NCBI GenBank assembly: GCA_964481425.1
Contig: CAYZTM010000007.1
Span: 58,649 to 122,648, forward strand
Origin: MKUN01 sp964481425
Lineage (GTDB): Bacteria > Bacteroidota > Bacteroidia > Chitinophagales > Chitinophagaceae
Direction: 5' to 3'
DNA length: 64,000 nucleotides
In this document: in pieces, positions 1-6,011 of the stretch
Layout: every line of letters starts with the position of its first letter
Position numbering within the stretch: position 1 is the stretch's first letter
The notes under the pieces: generated by a model
Databases searched by the model: none
What the model saw: the letters and a program-made list of their open reading frames with translations, nothing else
Told to the model about the DNA's origin: nothing
Made by a program: the position numbers and the translations under genes

Positions 1-21
1 GTAAGCAGTGAGAAAAAAAGC

Positions 22-333
22 ATGGAGTGGTACTTAAACGAGCTCTATGATACCGACCTGAGAAGGATATACATAGATAGCCCCGACAATACCGGCCTGC
101 CGGTAGCCCTGCAAACAGAAGGCTTACCCGATCTTGAACTGGGTCTGCAGAGTGAGCCAACAGAAGTGAGCAACTATGCGATGATACCGCTTCCGAATGA
201 AGACGTGGAAACGGGAATGGTGGACTTCGTTGTACATGTGCCCATTGATCTCACACCTGCAGAGGCGGCAATCAAAAAAGTGGTGCTCAATTACAAGCTG
301 GCGGGTAAAAGATACGTGGTCAGTTATTTTTAG
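22..333 (+). CDS. Phage-like small structural protein, possibly 5'-partial
   Basis: This 103-residue protein has no function I can recognise from its own sequence. It is acidic, has no signal peptide or membrane segment, and ends in an aromatic-rich stretch (KRYVVSYF). The frame stays open to base 1, so the ATG at 22 may not be the true start and the gene may begin outside the window. It is the first of three plus-strand genes, and the third strongly resembles a tailed-phage particle protein. The assignment to a phage structural module therefore rests on context. No promoter lies between it and the next gene, which fits one transcript. Confidence 0.55.
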   Translation: MEWYLNELYDTDLRRIYIDSPDNTGLPVALQTEGLPDLELGLQSEPTEVSNYAMIPLPNEDVETGMVDFVVHVPIDLTPAEAAIKKVVLNYKLAGKRYVVSYF

Positions 334-410
334 AATGTTTGCTGAAAACCCTAAAACAGAATGCAGGGCAGTACGGGAGTAAGATATTTTGTAAAACAAT
401 AGGAAATAAA

Positions 411-1277
411 ATGAGGGAATACATACAAAAGCCCGGGGTGAGGCCCTGGCATGGTAATGAATTGGTAGAGCTGCAGAGCGAAGTAATGGAGGCCATGACG
501 GCCCAACTGAAGAAATATGGCGCCTTTATCATAGACGGCATTGATGTAGCGGGTACCGGTCCTTACAGCTTTAGTTCTGGCCTGGCATTCATACAGCATC
601 CGTCCGATGGCTGGAAGATAGTGCGTTTTGCTGGAGCGGTACCCTCGGCGCTTGCGGGAATCATATATGTGGCACGTACCGTTACCACAAAGTTGTATAA
701 CGATGGTAACAACCATGATGCGGTATATGAATATACTGCCGAATTTTTTGATGAGGATGCACCGGGTTATGCTGCATTTTATGCATCATTGACAGACGAC
801 CAACGGATATACATAACGGCTGAAGACGGGAACTACAAGCAGGGTTTTGATACGGTAATGAGACGATATGCACTACCGGCATTTGCTACTGTAGGCACAG
901 GTATCCTATCGATCAACCAGGTACATGCTGCTGATATAGAAAAGAGGGTATGCCATAGTACCGGGCAGGTATTCCTGCGGGGAAGTGTGACAATAAAGAA
1001 TGCAGCACCTCCGGTATTTGGTAACGGATACCAGTGGTTACCGGTCAAAGTGGTGGAGAATATATATATCCCGCCTTCCGAGGTGTTTTTTACCGGCACT
1101 ATCCGGTATGACCAGGCAAGCTATGCCATATTTACCAATGATGGGGGTACAGATGTCCTGATGACATTCGGCTTTAGTGTAGGGACCGACGGAAAACTAT
1201 ATATGGGTGTTGTAAGGCCTATATTCCTGTCCGATGAATATACTGTTTACTTTAACACTTCATACTTCTATCTGTAA
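411..1277 (+). CDS. Phage-like tail/baseplate-type protein
   Basis: This protein has 288 residues from the preferred ATG at 411, which follows the purine-rich AGGAAATAAA; an in-frame ATG at 339 would add 24 residues of unlikely composition. The start (MREYIQKPGVRP, then a helix LVELQSEVMEAM) resembles N-termini of uncharacterised tail or baseplate-adjacent proteins in Bacteroidota phages, where an opening segment leads into glycine- and aromatic-rich beta structure. The rest is beta-strand-like (VFFTGTIRYDQASYAIF) with no signal peptide. Its stop codon overlaps the next start (TAATG), so translation is probably coupled. The phage assignment is inferred from pattern and neighbours; host cell-surface function is the alternative. 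Confidence 0.6.
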   Translation: MREYIQKPGVRPWHGNELVELQSEVMEAMTAQLKKYGAFIIDGIDVAGTGPYSFSSGLAFIQHPSDGWKIVRFAGAVPSALAGIIYVARTVTTKLYNDGNNHDAVYEYTAEFFDEDAPGYAAFYASLTDDQRIYITAEDGNYKQGFDTVMRRYALPAFATVGTGILSINQVHAADIEKRVCHSTGQVFLRGSVTIKNAAPPVFGNGYQWLPVKVVENIYIPPSEVFFTGTIRYDQASYAIFTNDGGTDVLMTFGFSVGTDGKLYMGVVRPIFLSDEYTVYFNTSYFYL

Positions 1278-1873
1278 TGGTATTATTAGAACCGGGATAT
1301 AGGGGCAGTGTGCCGGATGCGGGTTACATCAGGATAAATGGCACGGACCATAAGATCGCTGAACTGGAAATTGTTGAAGACCTGCCCAATGGTAAGCTGG
1401 GCATCAATAGGTTCGGTAAAGTAATATGCTTACCGATGCGGTATTCGTATTATACTGTTGACGGGACTGGTTTTGCACCAATGGATGGTTACGAAGCGCT
1501 TCTGCAGGCCTTGGCCGGCCTGCATGCCTATCGTTACAGCGGGGCACATGCCGTAAAGATCAGGAGCGTAAGTGGTACCAACGAACAACTGCTCACGGTG
1601 GGCAGAACCCAATTACATGCTATAGTAGTGTGGAATGGCAGCGGGCATGCGGCATTTCTCAAACTGTTCGATAAAAGCGAAAGCCCGGTGCCGGGTACAG
1701 ATGTACCGCTGATGACCTTTGATACACTATTGCTGCCGGGCGGAGCGGTAACATTCGGTGCCCCCGTCATCTTCGACCGCGGCCTGGGTATATGCATAAC
1801 TGCCCTCGGTGACGATGGGGATAATCATGCCGTAGGGGATGGTGATGTCATTGTAACCCTGGTATGGGAATAA
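1277..1873 (+). CDS. Phage-type beta-sandwich structural protein
   Basis: This 198-residue protein starts one base inside the previous stop codon. Its second half follows a pattern common in small tailed-phage structural proteins: a strand ending in LHAIVVWNGSGHAAFLKLFDK, the phrase SPVPGTDVPLMTF, the turn LLPGGAVTF, then DRGLGICITALGDDGDNHAVGDGDVIVTLVWE. The order 'local object, neighbour residue, K-L-[FY]-[DN]-K, PGTD.P, P.GG, f..Gi..ait.ga.d.d...v..gdv.v.l.y' is what I recognise. The first half (ELEIVEDLPNGKLGINRFGKV) is unrelated to that fold. It is the last gene before a convergent host gene, so a phage-derived region appears to end here. No integrase or att site is visible inside the window. 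Confidence 0.6.
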   Translation: MVLLEPGYRGSVPDAGYIRINGTDHKIAELEIVEDLPNGKLGINRFGKVICLPMRYSYYTVDGTGFAPMDGYEALLQALAGLHAYRYSGAHAVKIRSVSGTNEQLLTVGRTQLHAIVVWNGSGHAAFLKLFDKSESPVPGTDVPLMTFDTLLLPGGAVTFGAPVIFDRGLGICITALGDDGDNHAVGDGDVIVTLVWE

Positions 1874-1882
1874 GGTACATTT

Positions 1883-2656
1883 TTATTGTACAATGAACTT
1901 TTGCCCGGCCTGCCTTCCTGCACTCGTAACAATATCATACACATAAGTACCGGCAGGTAATTCGCCCTTATTGATCAGGATGTCGCTGAACTGGTTGCTC
2001 ACTGTATAGCTGCGCACTTGCTGGCCGGCCATATTATAAATGTTCAGGCTGCCCTGGGTGAGGCCCGTTGGTAACTCATAGCGTATAGTAGCGGAACTTT
2101 CAACTGGGTTGGGGAATATGCTGTTACTTTCTCCGCTTTTCCCGGCATAAGTGAGCCCTGTCCATTGGCCTGGTACGGCATAGACTTCTGTATAATTAGA
2201 CACTGGCGAGTAGTTCAACACGTTAATAAGTAATTTCCAATCAGAATTTATCTTTCGAATTGTCGGAAATGCACCATTATTAAAAGTATGGATTAATACT
2301 CCATCCTCATTTAACAGTTTCGATGTATACGTTATTGTGGGAGATGTGACATAGTAGCAAACTATAAACTCAATTTTATTATCATTATTAAATAAGTATT
2401 GAGATGCCAAGTAAACGGTATTAACTGTGATAACACCATTGGGTATCCCCGTATTAACTGTTTTCCATAAGCTATGATCTGCATTATAGATCAAAACGTT
2501 TTTTGTTGCTGTATCTATTCCAATGTATTTGTCTCCATAATCCTCCAAGTGGCATACAGACATAGGATAGTTAGTGGGATAACTATGCTCCAGTGTCACC
2601 TGGGCACGGGCCAATAAGGAAAGTGTGGTCAATGCAATAGTGAGTATCGTTCTCAT
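1883..2656 (-). CDS. Secreted protein with T9SS type A sorting domain
   Basis: This 257-residue protein has an N-terminal signal peptide (MRTILTIALTTLSLLARAQ) and a C-terminal type A T9SS sorting domain of about 75 residues. The domain begins at IFPNPVESSATIRYE, continues through LNIYNMAGQQV and LPAGTYVYDI, and ends in a lysine-containing strand, KFIVQ. Such domains direct export across the outer membrane and surface attachment. The middle (about residues 25-175) has no recognisable domain and its DNA is visibly more AT-rich than both ends. The gene lies 42 bases downstream of mreD on the same strand, where mrdA would often be found. Cargo role is confident; specific function is unknown. Confidence 0.85.
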   Translation of the reverse strand: MRTILTIALTTLSLLARAQVTLEHSYPTNYPMSVCHLEDYGDKYIGIDTATKNVLIYNADHSLWKTVNTGIPNGVITVNTVYLASQYLFNNDNKIEFIVCYYVTSPTITYTSKLLNEDGVLIHTFNNGAFPTIRKINSDWKLLINVLNYSPVSNYTEVYAVPGQWTGLTYAGKSGESNSIFPNPVESSATIRYELPTGLTQGSLNIYNMAGQQVRSYTVSNQFSDILINKGELPAGTYVYDIVTSAGRQAGQKFIVQ

Positions 2657-2698
2657 TGGTTTTTGATTTAGGGTATAAAAATAATGTTTTAAAGTACA

Positions 2699-3244
2699 CT
2701 ACAACCTCGAAGTAGATTGTTTTGTGAACAACAGGAGATAGGTGACAATGAACAGCATAGAAGTAACTGCAGATGCAAGTATCTTAAGCAGCAGGTACCC
2801 AACATTATTCAGGCTCCATAATTCCAGCGTAAAGAAAGTGGCATGGTGCAGTAGTATAAGGAAGCCGCTGTACACCATGAAAGGCATCCAGCCTATATTT
2901 TTTACCGAAGGCGATTGGTTGGGGTATTCTGACAGGTTTTTGGGCAAAAGCGCATTGAGTACATTCGTGCGCAGGTAGGCGATGAGTACCGTAGCAAAAG
3001 CATGCATGCCGGCTGTGTTCATAAAAACATCAATGGTGATGCCGGTGACAAAACCCAGTATCAGTAAAACAGGTACCGGCGTCTCAAACGGCAGCAGGAG
3101 GATAAACAGGGGGTAAACAAAAGGTGTGAATACGGGGAAGCCTCCGGGCTGTGCCCACCAGCGCAGGGTGATCTTATTAAGAATAAGTACCTGCAGCAAA
3201 ACGATGAGGCAAAACTTCAGGAAGTTCTTTACATAGATATTCAT
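2699..3244 (-). CDS. mreD: Rod shape-determining protein MreD
   Basis: This 181-residue protein is integral to the membrane, with about five hydrophobic segments (for example FCLIVLLQVLILNKITL near residues 11-27 and ASAVTSMLFIVTYLLLF near the end). It matches MreD in size, hydropathy and position. MreD is the membrane partner of MreC in the elongation complex that guides side-wall peptidoglycan synthesis. Its ATG overlaps the last four bases of mreC, which suggests translational coupling. Sequence conservation in MreD is low, so the call leans on synteny with mreB and mreC. Confidence 0.9.
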   Translation of the reverse strand: MNIYVKNFLKFCLIVLLQVLILNKITLRWWAQPGGFPVFTPFVYPLFILLLPFETPVPVLLILGFVTGITIDVFMNTAGMHAFATVLIAYLRTNVLNALLPKNLSEYPNQSPSVKNIGWMPFMVYSGFLILLHHATFFTLELWSLNNVGYLLLKILASAVTSMLFIVTYLLLFTKQSTSRL

Positions 3245-4098
3245 TGCTTGCCTTTTTTTACTGAGTCCTCGAGCCGGGTCCGTTCCCCCATCATTTTATT
3301 CTCCACTACATATACATACTGTATGTTGCGAAAGTTGGTTGATGGATGCAGATATAACAGCCGCAAATTATTTTTCGTATTCACTTTCATTTTGAACACA
3401 GTACCGATCAGGATGTCTGCGGGGAAGAAGGAATAGCTGGTGGTATAGATAGAGTCATTCATCCGTATCTTGATCTGCTGGGGAATGTCCTTCATCACCA
3501 TTACGTCGGGGCTGTCCCCTTCCCATGTTATATAACTGAAGGTGCCGTCTTTAAGTTTGGCGCTTAGCTGCTGCTTAACGCTCAATACCGAAAGCACGCT
3601 CGCAAAATGTTCGGACACATGCACCACCCTGCCCACCACGCCGGTGGACGAAATGACTGCCATATTTTTAGCAATGCCATCAGCACTGCCCCTGTTTATT
3701 GTAATATAGTTGTTCCCAGAACTTACCGAGTTGTTTATCACGCGGGCTGTATGGTATATGTAGTCATTATACTGTACTATATGGCCCGTGTCGTCTTGCT
3801 TTACAGCGCGGTGCACAAGGCTGTCCTTTAGTGTGTCCTGATCATGATAACGGGCAATGGCCAGGCGCAGGCGGGCATTTTCATTAATAAGGCTATCGTT
3901 CATCCTGCGCAGCCCGAAATATGTGACCACATCATTTTGTTTCTGGTATAGCATACCGGATACGCCATTCGCCGAACTCATGATATCGTTGCCCTGCAAA
4001 GTATTGGTACGTGCCACGAGGACGATGCATATGATCTCCAGTCCCAGGAAAAGTATGAGATTGAAGAACCTTCGTACAAAAAGAATGAAATTACGCAC
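3241..4098 (-). CDS. mreC: Rod shape-determining protein MreC
   Basis: This protein has 285 residues. A single N-terminal membrane anchor (LILFLGLEIICIVLV, about residues 13-27) is followed by a short helical region around residues 60-90 and the periplasmic beta-domain of MreC. Landmarks are NYITINRGSADGIAKNMAV and GVVGRVVHVSEHFASVL. MreC links cytoplasmic MreB filaments to the periplasmic wall synthases. The lysine-rich C-terminus (RTRLEDSVKKGKQ) is normal for the family. It overlaps mreD by four bases and lies 101 bases after mreB; that gap holds an inverted repeat and is unusually long for this operon. Confidence 0.95.
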   Translation of the reverse strand: MRNFILFVRRFFNLILFLGLEIICIVLVARTNTLQGNDIMSSANGVSGMLYQKQNDVVTYFGLRRMNDSLINENARLRLAIARYHDQDTLKDSLVHRAVKQDDTGHIVQYNDYIYHTARVINNSVSSGNNYITINRGSADGIAKNMAVISSTGVVGRVVHVSEHFASVLSVLSVKQQLSAKLKDGTFSYITWEGDSPDVMVMKDIPQQIKIRMNDSIYTTSYSFFPADILIGTVFKMKVNTKNNLRLLYLHPSTNFRNIQYVYVVENKMMGERTRLEDSVKKGKQ

Positions 4099-4109
4099 CT
4101 GCTATGCAA

Positions 4110-4195
4110 TTAGTAATTGGCACCGGGAACTACGGAACAACATACGTTATTATTGTCAGCTCCAAATTACTAATTCCCAATTCCAAATCCCAACA
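4110..4195. repeat. Inverted repeat with 8-bp-like units between mreB and mreC
   Basis: The 101-base mreB-mreC gap contains AATTAGTAATTGG near 4110-4122 and, inverted, CCAAATTACTAATT near 4161-4174, sharing the 11-mer AATTAGTAATT. The right arm continues as a run of similar short units (TAATTCCC, AATTCCAA, ATCCCAAC). The layout resembles the inverted octamer-type ends of the element inside scoAB at 32353-32848, but with no coding core. It could be a solo remnant of such an element or a structured spacer in the mre transcript. Confidence 0.5.
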
Positions 4196-4199
4196 ATAA

Positions 4200-5222
4200 T
4201 TACTTCATTAAGAAAGGCATTTTCGGAATGTTCTTGAGGGCCATGCCGGTACCGCGCACCACTGCACGCAACGGATCGTCGGCTACATGTACAGGAAGCT
4301 TTATTTTATGCGATATGCGTTTGTCGAGGCCACGCAGCAAGGCACCACCACCTGTTAGGTATAAGCCGCGACGGTATATGTCGGCAGCAAGTTCTGGCGG
4401 TGTGCTTTCCAGTGCTTTAAGAATGGCTTCTTCTATTTTGAATATAGATTTATCCAGGGCTTCTGCCACTTCCTGGTATGATACCATTATCTGCTTAGGG
4501 ATGCCGGTTACCAGGTCGCGCCCGTTAACGGCGATATCATCAGGAGGGTTATCCAGGTCTTTTAATGCAGAGCCTACATGTATTTTGATCTGCTCCGCAG
4601 TGCGTTCGCCGATCATAAGACTGTGGTAGCGACGCATTGCCTCCATAATGTCACCGGTGAACTCATCGCCTGCAATACGTATCGACTGATCGCAGACAAT
4701 ACCTGCAAGCGCTATAACGGAGATACCGGTAGTACCGCCGCCTATATCTATGATCATATTGCCGGTAGGTTCTTCTACATCTATACCTATGCCTAAAGCC
4801 GCAGCCATCGGTTCATGTATCATATAGACCTCTTTGGCACCGGCTTGTTCTGCAGAGTCGCGTACAGCGCGTTTTTCAACTTCTGTGATGCTCGATGGTA
4901 TACAGATCACCATTCTCCAGCTGGGCGGAAACCAGGGTTTCTTTGGGTAAACGAGTTTGATCATTTCCCGCAGCATGCCTTCTGCGGCATTAAAGTCGGC
5001 TATCACACCATCTTTTAGCGGGCGTATCGTTTTGAGATTTTCATGGGTCTTTTCATGCATCATCATTGCCTTTTTCCCCACTGCGACAATTTTATTCGTA
5101 GAGCGGTCTATGGCAACAATAGATGGTTCATCCACAACCACCTGGTCATTATGTATTATTAAAGTATTGGCCGTACCTAAGTCAATAGCAATCTCCTGCG
5201 TCAAAAAGCTGAACAATCCCAT
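4200..5222 (-). CDS. mreB: Rod shape-determining protein MreB
   Basis: This 340-residue actin-like ATPase organises lateral cell-wall synthesis under the inner membrane. The actin-fold nucleotide motifs are in place: phosphate-1 AIDLGTANTLI at the N-terminus, phosphate-2 DIGGGTTGISV near residue 160, and the adenosine motif LTGGGALLRGLDKRI near residue 290. The N-terminal MGLFSFLTQ is the usual short amphipathic lead. Length is typical. It is the first gene of mreB-mreC-mreD. The 145-base region upstream (5223-5367) is AT-rich and contains CAACTTTG on the minus strand, one base off the TAnnTTTG box. Gene identity is certain; the promoter is tentative. Confidence 0.98.
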   Translation of the reverse strand: MGLFSFLTQEIAIDLGTANTLIIHNDQVVVDEPSIVAIDRSTNKIVAVGKKAMMMHEKTHENLKTIRPLKDGVIADFNAAEGMLREMIKLVYPKKPWFPPSWRMVICIPSSITEVEKRAVRDSAEQAGAKEVYMIHEPMAAALGIGIDVEEPTGNMIIDIGGGTTGISVIALAGIVCDQSIRIAGDEFTGDIMEAMRRYHSLMIGERTAEQIKIHVGSALKDLDNPPDDIAVNGRDLVTGIPKQIMVSYQEVAEALDKSIFKIEEAILKALESTPPELAADIYRRGLYLTGGGALLRGLDKRISHKIKLPVHVADDPLRAVVRGTGMALKNIPKMPFLMK

Positions 5223-5367
5223 AAGAAAATCTATATAAAGCTCTGTTTTTTATCAAAATAATGGCAAAGTTGCGAAAAAAACGGTCTTTTTCACCCGTTT
5301 TTAGCAAAAACTGCGTTTTCAGTAAAGATATGGGAATTGTGTCCGAAATTGAAAGTTGAAAATAATA

Positions 5368-5853
5368 TTATTTATTTAAAATAATGTAATCATCTTCAGT
5401 GGTACTTGCATTTGATTGTCCGTATAACGTAACAAAACTATCATTAATATTATAGCTTAGGTTATTATAGCATACTTTACCACCAGATCCCAGCGATCCA
5501 TTTTTGTCGGACCTCTGTTCATAGGATATATTTTTTATTCGAAAGAGCCGGTTTGCGTACGGTAGTTCAACAGTCCAGTCCCAGCCATCCGTTACCAGGT
5601 TTTCTAATCTTGACAACTCTATGTGTGCGCTGTCGATTGTAAGTGAAGACTGGTTGGTCGTATCATATATGTAAGTGAAAACCTCTTGGGAAAAGTTCGA
5701 AGCTGTAGCGTATTTTTTTAAAATAATTGTTGACATTTCATGGGTTTTGAATCCTTGAAATTCCAGGATTATTGGTGGATCACTGCATTTACTTTTACAT
5801 GAAAATAAACAGGTTATGAGCAAGACAAGAACGTTTAAAGAGTTGGTGCGCAT
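5368..5853 (-). CDS. Small lipoprotein of unknown function
   Basis: This 161-residue protein has a lipoprotein signal: a hydrophobic stretch (VLVLLITCLFSC) ends at a cysteine followed by KSKCSDPP, so lipidation at that Cys is likely. The remainder looks like beta-rich extracytoplasmic sequence without a family I recognise. Its DNA is markedly AT-rich compared with mreB and carB on either side, which is common for accessory lipoproteins and may indicate transfer. It has no operon partner: mreB starts 145 bases away on the same strand and carB diverges. Confidence 0.7.
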   Translation of the reverse strand: MRTNSLNVLVLLITCLFSCKSKCSDPPIILEFQGFKTHEMSTIILKKYATASNFSQEVFTYIYDTTNQSSLTIDSAHIELSRLENLVTDGWDWTVELPYANRLFRIKNISYEQRSDKNGSLGSGGKVCYNNLSYNINDSFVTLYGQSNASTTEDDYIILNK

Positions 5854-5916
5854 AGATGTATTTTAAAAAATTATCTTCATTAATCATGCCAAATTCATTA
5901 TTCCTCTTTTTTGAAC

Positions 5917-5924
5917 TACTTTTG
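5917..5924 (+). promoter_or_regulatory. -7 box upstream of carB
   Basis: TACTTTTG matches the Bacteroidota -7 consensus TAnnTTTG and would start transcription near 5931, leaving a leader of about 80 bases before carB. No convincing -33 TTG lies at the standard spacing. Confidence 0.5.
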
Positions 5925-5929
5925 CATCC

Positions 5930-5950
5930 CGGGCGTTGAGCCCGATTTTT
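5930..5950 (+). promoter_or_regulatory. Leader hairpin with T-run ahead of carB
   Basis: CGGGC (5930-5934), a GTTGA loop and GCCCG (5940-5944) form a perfect 5-bp GC stem followed by ATTTTT. It lies at the very start of the predicted carB transcript, where it could act as an attenuator, a 5' stabilising hairpin or a short terminator. Function is inferred. Confidence 0.4.
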
Positions 5951-6011
5951 GTATCTGCTCATCGCGCCAGGGTCTTTGAATTTTCTTTTTTGATTTAATA
6001 TTTTGTACTGA

